Assembly (NCBI GenBank): GCA_009823395.1 | Contig: CM020501.1 | Location: forward strand, 4,906,861-4,970,860 | Direction: 5' to 3' | DNA from: Thamnaconus septentrionalis | Lineage: Eukaryota; Chordata; Actinopteri; Tetraodontiformes; Monacanthidae | DNA length: 64,000 nt | The notes under the pieces: model-generated | What the model was told of the DNA's origin: nothing | What the model saw: only the letters and a program-made list of their open reading frames with translations | Databases searched by the model: none | Program-made: the position numbers and the translations under genes | Part shown: in pieces, positions 46,814 to 60,028 of the stretch | Layout: every line of letters starts with the position of its first letter | Position numbering within the stretch: position 1 is the first letter of the stretch

Positions 46814-48581
46814 TTCCTGCCCCCCCTGTCCCCCGTCGCCATCTGTTGACTTGGAGTCGTTTCGTTACTTTCTCCTGATTGCTACCCCTGCTCCCCCCTA
46901 CCTTTTTGTTTTAGCACACACACACACACACACACTCTCCCCTCCTCACCGACCCCGACTGGAATCAGCTGTGCTTTGTTTGTCGCTGACCGAAGGGAAA
47001 GGTCGGGCTGTGATTAACTGCTGCCGCGTTAGCTGCAAGACATTATTTTTTTTCCCATTCACTGCAGTGCCGGGTAGAACCACACACACACGCGCACCCA
47101 TACACACGCAACCCGCTCCATTCCTCCAGTTCCTTGAGGACATTTAGCACATGACTGCTCATGTATGAGTCATTGTCTTCACTCCCTCCATCTCCTGCTC
47201 TCATTTGCTGCTGTTTTTTCCATTCCTCCCCTCAACCCGATGAAAATATGAATTCCAGATGCGGACCGTTTTGAAAAACTCCTCCCCCTACATTTGAGCG
47301 CAAACTCGCCCCTCAGTAAATCTTTTTGAGACTCCACTCCCAATTAAAAAAAAAAATCCTCTTTTTCATTTTGGCTTTGTGATCCTTTTTATTTGCGTAT
47401 TTCAGTTTGTTGCGTCTGGCCTGACTGTAAAGAAAAAGGGTTTATGCTTTATTCATGTTATTCAAGCCTCTAAGAGGTTGTGCATTATTTAGATCTCCAA
47501 CCTCCCAGAGCCAGTTCACTAAGTACATTTTTGGCTCTGAGGTACAGACACACAAACTGCTTTCTTTTTTCTCTCTCTCGATCGGGAGGGCACTTCCTCT
47601 CTCCCTCCTCCCTGTGCATGCGGCTCCTTGCACCATTGAAAACATTGTGCTCAGTTTTTTTTTTTTTGTGAAGTGCCCCCATGAGGTTGAATGCAAGATG
47701 GCTACAGTATTAATCAGGCGAGCTCACGCTGTGAACTGTGTGGAGCAAAGTGTTCCCCTCGGGGACAAGCGCAGACCAGGGACGTTGGTTCCAGATGAAA
47801 AGAAGATCGGGGAGGGAGGAGGTGGGGGCGGGTGAGGGGGCTGTTTTCTAATCTGGTGATATGAAGCCAGAAACAGGCAAATCTGTTTTTCTCCTTCAAA
47901 GCAGGCGGTAATTACTGTGAAAATCTGCCTTTTTAGTGGAATACATTTGCATAAAAGCGAGAACACAGCGTTTTTGGATGCAAATAAAGTGAGTTACAAA
48001 CGATGGCGGCCGGTCGGGGATGCAATTTTTTTTTTTTGCTACCAAACACAAAAAAATTAAAGTCCAGCTTTAGCGCCTCGTGTCGAACCGTAATCGCAGA
48101 TGTTGCTACCGTGTCTCCCCGCGTGCCGCCAGTTGGACTTTGCATCGAGCGCTCGCTGCATCGCTTCACACCAATGGGCTTCATGCTCGCTGACACCCCT
48201 GACCCATTTATGATTTAAGAGCCTCGCTGACACTTGTTCTTCTCAGCCCGTCTTTCATCTCCCGCTCGCATGATCTCTCCCGCCCCCGTTATCACGCTCT
48301 CTTTATAACCAGACAAAAGATCCGCTGGGTGGAAAACTCTGGAGGAGATTGCAGCAGCGTGTCACTGGCTGAGTTAATTTGATTAGGAGTCGGCAGCGGC
48401 GGCGGGGACGACGCAGGGCTGTTAAGTTAAATACGCAGGGAACACAGGAATGAGGAGAAGATAAATGAAAGTATGTGACTGAGTGTTTTCTCTTTTTCTG
48501 ACTCTGCTTTCATCACACCTAACTGACTGAGTGAGGTTCCTCTAATAAAAAAAAAAGTAAATCTGCTCTCTTTTCTTTCAG

Positions 48582-48629
48582 AACAACGACCCTCTGACGC
48601 TTTACCATGGCTACCCACCTCACACCCAG
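48582..48629 (+). CDS. rbfox2: RBFOX2, second coding exon (16 codons)
   Basis: A 48-base phase 0-0 exon between TTTCTTTCAG and GTAAGG, encoding NNDPLTLYHGYPPHTQ. It aligns with the human RBFOX2 exon QNEPLTPGYHGFPARDSQ and confirms the RBFOX2 assignment. Because both ends are phase 0, skipping it would keep the frame. Confidence 0.85.
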
Positions 48630-50799
48630 GTAAGGTTGAAAATTTCCCTCTACGCTGGCAGAGACGTCGCCTTTGACGCCTCACCAGCCGTATCTTGTGG
48701 TGTTTCAAGCATCTGAATTCACACATTTCTGCCACTCTCTCCAAGCCACAAGGTGGGGGTGTAGATTACGATTCATCCGTCGTGTAGCAGAGCGAGTGCT
48801 TCACTCGTCCTCTCTGCCCTCCTGTTCCCTTTATCTCCGTACTCAATAATAATTCTTCATCGGTAGTCAAACTTTAAATCCTACATTTAAAAAAAAAAAT
48901 AAATGTTTTTTTCGCCGAGTCTCCACTAAACAAGCAGCTGTTAAAGTATTCCCACCCTTGAACGCTAATGCACAGCATGTGTCGGGCTAAGCGGTTATCT
49001 AGAATGTGCATATGGGAGCCGGCTTGTTATTTGTTTATATGCGTTTGCATCAGCCCGCCGACTTGGTTATTAGGCTGCTCAGTTTATGTGGTTAATCCGT
49101 AGATCATCCCCCAGTCATCCTCTTATGCCCGGTCCGTAATCCCCTCATTCCTCGCTCCCTCTGATGTCCAACAGTCTCTCGTTGCTTATCTGCACTCTAT
49201 CTGTCTTAAACCTGCTCTTGTGCACCCCTAATTGCCTCACAGTGGAATTACTCTGTGGTTTCCGACTGTCCTGTGAACTTTACTGTAGATGCTGCAACAG
49301 CTAATTAACTAGTTTTTTTTTTTTTTTTTGAAGGCAAACTGATTCATGCTCCAATTAAAAACCCGAGACGACTAATCGTGAAAGCGGCGGTCTCACACTG
49401 TGCGAGTAATCTCCTGTCGAGGAGGAAGGCAGTTAAGGAGCACTTGGGGGAGCGGAAGGTGTGAACTGGCCACTGGCCAAGGGTAACGAAAAAAAAGTAT
49501 GAAAACAATGATGGGCAGCAAAGACTCCCACGACAGAGAGGTGCTAAACTGTCAACAGCAGTGTGACAATGATGCCATCAAAAGCTCCTGAAAGGAAGAG
49601 CCTGGAGAGCAGCAGAGGCTGTGCGTGAACACATGCACGTGGAGGGAGAGGGAGAGGAGGACATCTAAAAACATAAGACATGAAGCTGTACTGGCTTTTT
49701 TGACACGCATGCATCCAATTGTCAAATTTTCACATTGATTTTGAATTGGAATGCAATAAAAATGGTATCAGATATGAATTCAATTTAAGTTTCTGACTCA
49801 CTCGATGATTTCTTCCCTGACTAAAAGCTGTTGGTAGCGCAATTATACTTCATCTGAAAGATATTGCCTTATTGGCTGCAGTTCCGCAGGGATAAAAATA
49901 ATATTTCCCCTCTCTGCAGAGGGAATAATTTTCTGTCTGCATGACAGAACTTTTGATGAAAAACATGCTCGCGAAGCTCCCCGCGTCTTTCCAAACCCCA
50001 CATGAAAGCCACGAGCGCCTTGAATTTTAGAATTCATATTTCTTTTATTTTTCGCCGTGCAGTTGCTTGTGTTTAGTTACAGAAGGATCGCCTCCAAATG
50101 ATCCTCGCCTCTGTTGGACATTGTGCTCCGGACAAATGCCAGTGTCTGAGTTTAGCGTTACCAACAATGGAGCAGGTCGTGGAGGATCCCCGCTTTGAAA
50201 TATGACGAAACATGATGAAGCATCTCAGCGCCCGCAGTTCGCTCCACTTCCTGTTTGTTGGTTTTGCTGCCTTTTCGATGGAGTGGCCGCTGCAGGCGGG
50301 TTTTCTTGTTCGCGGCACACAATGCCCGTGACATTCAACGTGTCTGACACAAATATCTATAGCTCAATGGCTGCATTTAGTCCGTCCGCCCGCCAGCTCA
50401 CTCACTGCTAAATTTGCTCAGCTGTTCAGGTTCAGAACAGGTAATTGTGGTTTTTTTATTTAGCTCTGCAGCCGTTCTGTGCTGCCGGAATAAAGTGTTA
50501 CGAAAGAAAGAAAGGAGTCGTGTGTAAAAGTGAACTTGTAGGCTCTGAGAGGGGCCAATGTGGGACTCACACAATAAGGTGACTTATCTTTGGCTTTTGT
50601 CAATAAAAGCGATCCTTTCCTTACCTAGCCCACAGCCATGCTGGAGGTACAATGGAAAAGCTCTGAGAGATTTTTCTTTCTTTGTGCTCGGTTGCAACTC
50701 CTGCCCAAAAAAATGCAAAAGTGAGCTCGCTCGGCATGTATTCAAACAAGATGCATTAAAAATTGCGAGCACATTTATGTAACGGAGTGCCTGTGAGGG

Positions 50800-51529
50800 G
50801 CTTCAGAGAGAAAGAGGGAGAGAGAGAAGAAACGTCTCCACTTCCTCTCCCAGTGGTGCCAGCAGGCCCAGTTAGCTCACCTACATGGAGAAGGAGAACA
50901 GAAGAAGAGGTAGAGAGAGAGAGGGAGCGAGCGAGGGAGGGACTGCGACATGAGAGCAAAGCAAAAAGGGGAGGGGAAAGTTTGCAGGTGTGACAGAAGC
51001 AGGAGGGGGAGGGGGGAAGAGAGGAGGGGGAGGCGTCAGGCTTTCTGGGTGAGAGAGGCGGAGGATGGGAGAGAGGAGACGGAGGAGATGAGCGAGGGAA
51101 GAGCATAGCGGCAAAATCAGAGAGAGAGAGAGAGAGAGCCGGGAGAGGGAAAGCCAGCAGCGAGTGGGAGAGGAAGAGGAGGAGGAGAAGGAAAAAAAAA
51201 AGTGAGTGGGTGACAGTCATAAAAGAGCAAGGAGGAAGATAAGGGGGGAAGAAAGGGAGGGAAAAAAAAGAGACACAAGTAGGCAAGCAAGAGTGACAGG
51301 GACAGAGCCAGCAGAGGAGGAGGAGGAGGAGGAGGAGGGAGGCGGAGGGAGGAAGGGAGGCGGAGGGAGGGATTGGCATGGCAGACGGAGCGAGCGAGGG
51401 CAGAGAGAGGGAGATTTTGAATCTGCGAGACAGACGAGGGAGACGGAGCTGGTGAGGTGACACACGAGAGGCAGCGGGAGAGAGGAGGAGGAGCGGAGCA
51501 GCAGCAGCAGAGTTGTTGCGCACAATACC
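50800..51529 (+). promoter_or_regulatory. rbfox2: Purine-rich candidate internal promoter / 5'UTR of rbfox2
   Basis: About 700 bases that are overwhelmingly A and G on the + strand (GAGGAGGAG, GGAGGGAGG, GAGAGAGA), ending in CAGCAGCAG just before an ATG in good context. Polypurine GAGA-type tracts are frequent in vertebrate 5'UTRs and promoters. Promoter activity is inferred from its place upstream of the candidate first exon. Confidence 0.35.
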
Positions 51530-51562
51530 ATGATGGGACTGTACTATCCTTCCGTGCTGTCG
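51530..51562 (+). CDS. rbfox2: Candidate alternative first coding exon of rbfox2
   Basis: ATACC|ATGATGG gives a good start context, followed by eleven codons (MMGLYYPSVLS) and a strong donor TCG|GTGAGT. It ends in phase 0, exactly the phase needed to splice to exon 60852-61058. The result would be an RBFOX2 isoform without the KRPR N terminus. Mammalian RBFOX genes are known for multiple promoters with different short N termini. No transcript evidence is available here. Confidence 0.45.
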
Positions 51563-52574
51563 GTGAGTCCTGCCGTCTTGAGAACGCCTCGCCTGTGTGT
51601 GTGCGTGTGTGCGTGTGTGCGGGTGTGCGTGTCCCCTGGCTCGGGCTCCGGAGGGCCAAACCGCTGCTGCTGCTGTCGTCGAGCGTGAAATGTTAATTAA
51701 GTCCGAAGAGACAAGACGAGGACTCTGCTTGACCTCTTTTACCGGAGCCGTCCCCCCCTCTCATTGGCCGAGGTGGACGCTGCACGCAGTAGTAGGCGTA
51801 GATGGGAGCCGGATAACAGGCGGGGGGTGGGTGGAGGGGTGATGAGGATGGGGGGTGCAGTTTGCTCGCTGCTCGCTTGGCGTTTGTTGTCGTCGTCGTG
51901 GAATCTGCTCGCCGTGCCTGGCAGCAGCAGCAGCTCCGGGAAGCAACTCGCATTCCCAACGCCGAGAGTGAAACGGCTCACTGCCATGTATTATTTATGC
52001 TCGCAGGAATCCATGTGGACACACTGTACGGCTGTGTGGGAGAGGGGGGTGGTAGCTGCATCAGGATGCGGCGGTCGAGCAGCAACTTAAGACGTTTCTG
52101 CAGGGAGTTGGTGTGTGTGTGTGTGTGTGTGGGGGGGGTGACAATGGGTGAGGTTATAGTGGGAGGAGAGGTGAGCCCTCTTTTACGGCGCCTGCAGCTG
52201 TCCCTCTGCTGTCGTCCCGGGCAGTGAGCGACGAGGACAGGTGTCCGCGGGACAGCCGCTGCTTCCAGCTCTTTATGTTCCAACCCCCACTGAAAAGAAA
52301 AGAAAAGTTGGGTCCGCTAAGCGTCGCGAAGTTTGATGCGTTGGCGGTGCGGGTGGGGGGGCTCTCCCGTCTCCCCGCGTCTTCCCCGTCTCTCCTCTTG
52401 TGCGTGCGTGCGTGCCTGCCTGCGTGCGCTCCTCCTCTTCTCAGCGCTACCTTCGGATTCCTGCTCTCTTTAGCGTTTGACCTCTTTTCTCCCTCCGTGC
52501 TCTCCCTGGGGCCCTGGCAGCTGTTATCTCAATGTTTTTCCTCCAAGAGCCCCCTGGAAGAGGGGGATGGGTTT

Positions 52575-52576
<2 letters not shown>

Positions 52577-52614
<38 letters not shown>
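52577..52614. repeat. (GA)n microsatellite
   Basis: About 18 GA units in rbfox2 intron 2. Confidence 0.9.
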
Positions 52615-52617
<3 letters not shown>

Positions 52618-54311
52618 GGAACAGGAGAATAGAAAATTGATTTTTAGGGTGACGGGACACCCTCCGGCAGTTGCCAGGGAAGCCCTCGGATGAGGGGAGC
52701 TGGAATTATGCAGAGGCAGGAGAACCAACGCAGGGTTGGGTTTTTATTTTTTTGTCTTGACAGCGTTGTAGGTCAGCTGCGGGGAGTCGGTCTGCCTGGT
52801 GACGCAATTTCCAAGGCTGCCAAGCTGACTTTGCATTGCGTGTTTTGTCGACGTTGTGGGTTTCGTTATTGGGTTAGTTTTAAAAGTGCTGCAGTACGCC
52901 GATGATCCTCCGAATTGAGTGTTAAATGGCTGACATATTTTCTCAGGTCCCACTTCAGCGTGTGCCCCGGGGCGAGGGAGGGGACGCCTGCCTTGCTGCA
53001 AAACTACACACACACACACACTGACACGCAGGCACACACCGCCACACACACAGGAGCCTGAAAGCGAGTCCTTCACCTCCCACCCCTCCCAAATCTCGCT
53101 ATTGATCCTTTTGCAGAGTTCGCACAACGGCGGCTGTTAAATGATCCCAATGAGCCCTGTTGCCGTGGCAACGCGCGTGAGTCATTCATTTCATGCAGAT
53201 TGTTCACTGGTTCGAGGTAGAGCGTCGTCAGGACAGCCTCTGCCGAGGGTGAACCCCGCCTCGCGCTCCTGCCGCTGAAAAACGAGGCCTCGGCTGTCGC
53301 TCCGACGGTCCACGTCGCGTCTTGGAACGGGACAAACTCGTTCGAAACAGACCCCCCGCCCCCTTCCCGCGTTTGGCTGTGTAAACACACCACAGTCAGC
53401 GCAAAACGTGTGTGTTCACCTGCGCGCGTGTGTTTGTCGTGGACGGCGTTTGTGTTTAAACAAGCGCTGTCTGTGGACAAACAATGTCATCGGAGCGTCG
53501 GCGCAGCCGGAGGTGAGTTGAAAGGGACGGCCGCAGTTGTTTTGTGTTTTATTTTTCCGGCACGCATGTATGTTCAAGGAGGAGTCTCCCAGGGCACGGC
53601 GAGCAAAGCCGGTGGGGAATCACACGTTACAGACCCCTAGAAGGAAATGTGATGTGGTGGGTGGCAGTTAGGAGGAGGGGCCTGGTTTTGACAAGCAGAT
53701 ATGTGACCCTATAAGGAGATGGGAGAGGAGGTGGGCGGGAGGAGCCTTGGAAGGGGGGGTGGTACTGAGCAAATTGGTTTGATTGACAGGTGAAACGGGT
53801 GGGTCTGATGAAGGGGGTCGGGGGGAGGGCGACTGGGTTTGATAAAGCAGGAGTGCAGAGCGGAGATAGAGGGCGGGAGGAGAAGAATAATGGTGAGAGG
53901 AAGGTGGAGGATGGGGAGTGATGTCGCAGGAGGGTCTGGTCGGAGTGGGATGGAGTGATTTGACACCCTGGTGGTGGTGGTGGTGGTGGTGGGGTGCATC
54001 CACCCACCCCATCCACCCCCGGCGTAAGTCTCCCCAGTTGTTTGCAGCTTGCGCAGCACAACGACAGAGTTGGATTCCGGGGCGTTTCCGGTAGCTGCAC
54101 CAGCGGTTTCCCTGTGTGTCCTCAAGTCTGTTAAAATTTTGATCCGGACTAATGAGTGCGCAAGACGCTTCCGTATTGGAACGTTATTATTCATGTGAAA
54201 TGACCTAGCATTGCCCCAGTTAGGTCTCTCTCCTCCTCCTCCTCCCCCCCCGTAATGCAGCGAGGCCGCAGTTGCAAACAGGCATTTTATAACATGCCTC
54301 TTCAGACGCAC

Positions 54312-54312
<1 letters not shown>

Positions 54313-54363
<51 letters not shown>
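54313..54363. repeat. (CTG/TGC)17 trinucleotide repeat
   Basis: Seventeen uninterrupted TGC units (51 bases) in rbfox2 intron 2; on the transcript strand this reads as CUG. Confidence 0.95.
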
Positions 54364-54364
<1 letters not shown>

Positions 54365-55721
54365 AACTGACCCGAAAGTAAGCCAGCTACAGCTCCCGCT
54401 CTGACTCACTGGCTGTGCCCGGTCAACACATACACTTACACAAATCTTAAAGCCAGGCGCCCCTGTGCCCAGAGGAGGGGACCCCAGCACGTGCTGCCGC
54501 CGACATGCGATAGGTACACAAACAAAAGAGTACACAAACAGCGAGCGCAAAGTCCCTGCTCCCAGTTTTGTCCACAGGTCCGGGGCCTTTTTCTTTTACC
54601 ACGCAGTTAGTTGTCTTCCTATTTAACCTCCCTCTTTGTCAGTCAGCCTCCATCTGGGTTACTTCACCGTTTGAAAGGTAGGAGAAGAAAAAAAACACGG
54701 TGAGCACTGCGCACACTATTTTAGAATATACCGCGCTTTCAGGTAGCGAGAGGGCCGCTGAATTGATTCTGAAACGGATCCTCTCTGAAAAGGCCAATTG
54801 TCGAACACAAATACGAGGTTGTTTTTGGCTCTCGGTCCCGCTTCTATTTTGGTCTGGCAGAAGGAGCGGCAACAGCCGGGGTTGTCCATTCTCCTGCTAG
54901 GCTGTAATCTGTTTCTGTGCATGAGCAATAACAATGAGGAGGATGTTGTGATTCAAGTTATATAATATGATCAGCGCTATAGACAAAAGTGGTGCAGCCA
55001 AGATATCGAGAGAGAGAGAGAGAGAGAAGGAAAAAAGCCAGTCAAATCCCAGGCGTGCGATATTGGGATCCAACTCGCCGTCTTTCTGTATGAACCGCAA
55101 CACAACTTGTCAAGTCCGAGACTGACTCATGCCTCGTCGAGTGAGTTGTGTCATGAGTCATCGACGTTGCCGGGACTCGACTGCGACAACACTGGTGCCG
55201 TGTTGAGCAGCTTTCCCCATCAACGTTTGAAAATGAAGACTTGGTTGTCGTCGTCCTCCTCCTCCTCCTCCTCCTCCTTCTCCTCTTTTAACTCTGCACC
55301 AGTCTTTTACTTTTCCTCGCTTGATTCCTGGCCCACTCATCAGATCGCCTTCTAATGCTTCATAAGCAAGTTCCTTACACAGCAAGTTGCTCATAGGGGT
55401 CGACTCACTTACGGAATTTCTGCAGCCTTGATACTGAGGGGCTTCATGCAGCCATAAGCATTATAATTATTGCGCAAACACATTGATTGCTTTTGACGTT
55501 GTCCTTTCTCTGCTATGTTGGATCCCAGTATTTTGGATCCCAGCATTTTACCAGTTTTGAGGTTCACTTCAACATTTACTTTATTCTCACCTCTTGTGCA
55601 TGAGCTGCCAAGTTGCTCAGTGACTGTAACACTACAGAAGTCGCCCTTGTTTACTCCTGAAAAGAAGATGATGTCACAATAACCCACCATCCTCTATGTT
55701 TGGTTTTGCTAATTTGTTGAA

Positions 55722-55862
55722 AGAAACATCCAGTTCTGAGCTGGACAGAACAGTGCATGTGCACCAAGTGGGTAAATGTTGGTGGCTACACTTGGACACT
55801 TAAGACTGATTCTTAGCCAAATACAGTACAACACAGATGCGGGAGGTGTCCAAAAACCTTTG
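55722..55862. mobile_element. Fragment of the AAAGTTTTTGGACACC MITE family
   Basis: The right part matches the element at 32021-32138: AAACATCCAGTT..GAGCTGGACAGAACAGTGCATGTGCA, then, after diverged sequence, AGATGCGGGAGGTGTCCAAAAACC. The left end is not recognisable, so this copy is truncated or diverged. Confidence 0.6.
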
Positions 55863-58800
55863 CTACTCCTGTAAGGATGCCCAATTATTGCACACAAAGC
55901 CTTTCAAATTTGACTTAACAGTCTGGATCTGTTGCAATTACAATGGTTGTGTATCAATATATTCAATTCCAATCAAAGGTCACATGTGGCTTCTAGTCAT
56001 TGGATTTGTGATCTTTTGCTTTGCGATAATCAACAATCAACAATGCATCCCCCAAACCACCTCCTCTTGAAATTCTGACCCTTGACCTTGGTTAAATGTT
56101 AATCAGCATGCAAAGACACACGGTGACATTATTGCCATCATTCAAACAAAAATGGTTTTAGAGATGGAGATTAAATTTCTCCAATGGCTTGTAAGGCACA
56201 AAACAAAATGCTGTGCAACTTGAAGTCAGAGCTGATGTTGGCTGATCAGAAACGGAGGTTTGTTTGACTCTATTTTTGTCACAGGTAGTCCTTTCATTAT
56301 CTCAGGCCCCTCTGGCAGCCAGCTTTCATTTGCGCCGTGTGCAGTCCGACAAAATTTCTTCAGTTCTCTTGTTTTTGCACACGAGCAGCCAGTTCCTCTG
56401 TTTACGTTTGTCTGTCAGCTCGCGTCTTATCTGATGACCCAGAATGATCGCTCCAACAGCTATCGCTTCTCTACAAGTGTTGTAAGTCTGGAATGAGCTG
56501 ATGAGCATCAGTGTATCATCTCCCGATAATGCATTTTGTCTCCTGCAGCGAAAAGCCCGATCCAAACTGACTGATACCCCTTGTATTTACTCTCTTCCTC
56601 TGTCTCCCCAAATTGTGGCAACATAATGAATTCAGGATGTCTCATCAGAGGATTTCAGCTCCCGCTCACTTCATTAGCATCAGTGATGTAACACTCTGCT
56701 TCTTTTTTTTCTCTCTCCTCGCGACAAAGAGGGGAACTCTTTACATATTTATAATTTTCTATTTTGAAGCTTTTATTCAGGAATTTCAGTGGGAGATTAC
56801 ACCTGCTGACAAAATAGTAAACAATTCCAAAAAAAGCGTCAAGAAAAGGCTTTAAAAATTGGAATCCATCCAGTTTAAGTTGGAATGCAGGGTAACAGAT
56901 TGTGCAGGTGTATTTGCATATTTACATACGTATTGACACATCTGCTTCACCAACACTAGTATGTGGAAAAATTGCTTATTTTTTCCCTGATTTGTTTATG
57001 TAAACAGAAAAAGGACCGATTTTTATAGCTATTGACTGATTTCCATCCTTCGTCTCTTGGACAGGGTAGTGCTAGATACACCAAACCCACAACAAAAGGA
57101 GTAAAAATGATGAAAGAAACATATTCAGCAAACAAAAACTGATACAAGTTGGCCTCTTGACTGCAGGCATCAGCGCATTCTCTCTTGTCAACATCTAAAA
57201 AAAAAAATAAAACTGGCCAGATTCCTTGTCAGACCAACTAATTATAATTATTTTTCTGGTGGGTGGATCTAAAGATGGAAGCTGCCGTGCGTACTGGGGC
57301 CGATGTGGAGTCTTTTTCGCTTGGAAAAACAGATTTCTAAGGGATTTGGGCAACATAAGAGGATGTGTGCAGTCAAGAGGACGGCACGCCATGTAAGGCA
57401 GAAATTCATAGCAGCCTTGTTGAAGTACAGTAAAACTGAATCAACCTGTTTATACATGGGCTGCTGCTTGTTTGGTTTGACCCGGTTAAAGACACAAACA
57501 GCATGAAACCACAAACCAACTTCCAAACGTCTCGACTCGTGCTAATAGCGAGTGCCAACGTTTCGCTCTCACCAATCCACGTGAGAGTTAAGCAGCCGTT
57601 CGGATGGAAGTCTCGAGTCTTGGTAGAATCTTGGCACAGTCGGCCATCTTCCGTTGTGTAATCTCCTTACCGTGGCGCATCTTTCGTGTAACGCCTGTAT
57701 AATTAAAGTGTTGCACGTCGCCACCGATGGTGGATGTGATTTGGATTGAAAGTGATTTGCATTTTTTCTCACCAGCCAACTGTCTTGCCATTAATTGAGC
57801 GGCAGGTTCTGAGCACATGACTTGCTTTGACAATTTTCACTCGCTTTGAGGTTTGACTTTGCGCGTCCAAATCGCATCTGTTGCGTACCAATGAAGCGGC
57901 GGCGTGACCGTGGATTAAAGAGAGGTGCGTGTTCAGTGGAAATTTTGGAGCGGTCTCAGAAATCATTAATTATGATTTCCAAAGACTTCTTTCTGTAAAG
58001 GTCCAGTGTGTAAAAATCTTTAAGGAAGAGCCTCTGTCCCCTTGTTACCCTCGTCACTCTATGTATTTTCTTATACCAATGAGAACCGTTCTAGGGGCAG
58101 GAAAACCAAATTACTTGTACCAGCCTTTACCAATATAAAATTATAAATCCAGCCAAATTTTTTCACACAGGAACTTAAGTAGCACATGGAGATGTTTTCT
58201 CATTTGCGAACCATGAAATAAACGAGAAGAGAAGGAATCAGGAGCAGATGCTTTTTGAGGCTGTTTGAGTTTTCCTTGAATTGATTATTCAAATGAGGAT
58301 TGATCTGTCAGACGTGTCACAGATGCAATCTGTTAGGACTGTACTGAACCTGCTCCTACTGTAGTGTCCGTGACCTGGAGGGCAGTCTTTAAAAATGCCC
58401 TGTAGACTGTATTCCAATTCAGCATTAAAACCATTTTGCCTCACACGGGGACCTTTTTTTTTTTTTTTCTCTCTCTCTACTGTCATGCTGCTTCATCTCC
58501 ACCTCACCTTGTTTCTGTCACACCAAGAAAAAAAATTAAACTAAAAAACTAAAAACCCTGCCCTGCAATGCTGGCTATTTGCGACTCAGAAGCAGGAATG
58601 AGAAAAAACTGCCAGAGCGACTTCAGGAAAATAATGCAGACTGAAAATTGTATTTATTACACAAGCGCCCTATAACAAGACTCAGCGTGTCAGTGTTTCT
58701 GCGCTAGGCTGCCGCTCGCACCCAACTTAGCCGACCCTTCACATGTCACATGATGGGTCCGCGGTCACATGTGACCTTAACGCTGATAGGACGGCGGCCA

Positions 58801-59112
58801 GGCTGAGGTTAAAAGCCTTCGCTGGCCGCCAGTCAGTCAGACCCCCGACACACGACGCCTCTCGGGCGAGAGGTGAAACATCTCCGAGTACCTTGAGCAA
58901 GTCCGGTTTGCCTCCGCCTGCCGCCGCACTTTGATTCACCCCCACCCCTCCTCCCCGCCGTAGCTCTGCTGTAGCGGCACTGCACCGTGTCACGGCGTTG
59001 AGCTGATCCGTGCTGACCGCGCGCATCTCCCGGCCCTCCGCTGGGTCCGAGGGGGCAAGGCTGCCGTGTCACAGGTGTGATGCTTGGATGGGTCAGGAGC
59101 TGCAAGACAGAT

Positions 59113-59113
<1 letters not shown>

Positions 59114-59159
<46 letters not shown>
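59114..59159. repeat. (CA)n microsatellite
   Basis: About 23 CA units in rbfox2 intron 2. Confidence 0.95.
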
Positions 59160-59160
<1 letters not shown>

Positions 59161-59997
59161 CCTCCCACACACTTTTAATACTCCCAGAGGGACAGAGATC
59201 TATTGTGCAACTCAGATGGCCATCGCTGCAGCCTGTCATGCACATGTGCGTGTTTGTGCGTGCGCACGCGCACAAACACGCACACACAGATACGCAGTGA
59301 TGTAGCTTAGCAGATGTCAAGTGAGACTCCCTTGGTGATTTTAATGCTATTCATTACTGTGCTGTGCATAAAGAGTTGATTATCTATTTGAATGATTCAT
59401 GATAGTTTTTAGTACCAGCCAGGTTTGAGATTTATGGCGAATGTCACTGTTGTCGCGGATAGTCATGATTACAATTATTGCAGTAAAAAGCCAGAAGAAT
59501 AGATACACTGATTTTTAAAAAAATAAATACATTTATTGCTATTAAAAAAAATCCTTATTTTTATTTGTGGGTGACTGCAAGTTAAATGATGAACAAAAAA
59601 GATAGATGTAACCCAGTAGCAGACATCAACTGGGCTCAAGCGTTGACGTCTGTGATATGAATAACATTTTTGTTGTGCCCGGACTTGCAAAATCATGCAA
59701 AAAAAGAAAGAAAAAAAAACAGGCGCAGAGCTGTTTAACCTTCCCCTTTGCCCTAGCTCTTTTCTTTTCACTTCACTCATCAGTTCTGTCCTCAAACAGC
59801 ACAGATCAAACTAAACATAGCACATACCCTATTGCTTTAAAAAAGTGTGTTAAGTGCAAGCTATTATTTAGAAAGCTTAAAAACCATGACAAGACCTTTT
59901 TTTTACGCATTTGTTTTGGAAATTCAGCTGGGACGTTGCGGGTTAAAGAATCGCTGATCAAGCAGGTTTTGTCAGCAGAATACAGCGTCGAATCGAT

Positions 59998-60000
<3 letters not shown>

Positions 60001-60027
<27 letters not shown>
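60001..60027. repeat. (GT)n microsatellite
   Basis: About 13 GT units in rbfox2 intron 2. Confidence 0.9.

Positions 60028-60028
<1 letters not shown>

Larger units (their letters stand above)
42272..48581 (+). other. rbfox2: rbfox2 intron 1
   Basis: A 6.3-kb intron with no gene on either strand that I can support. It contains a UGCAUG site (42406-42411), the CA array, several GC-rich patches (45720-46130; about 47750-47835) and a candidate transposon at 46248-46813. Long minus-strand frames here (near 45600-46290) are low-complexity shadows. Confidence 0.6.

Noticed and set aside
50756..51659. Long minus-strand open frames (up to 255 residues) opposite the candidate rbfox2 alternative first exon.
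   Set aside because: The frames are Ser/Leu/Pro low-complexity translations of the complementary pyrimidine tract, with no domain or splice logic.
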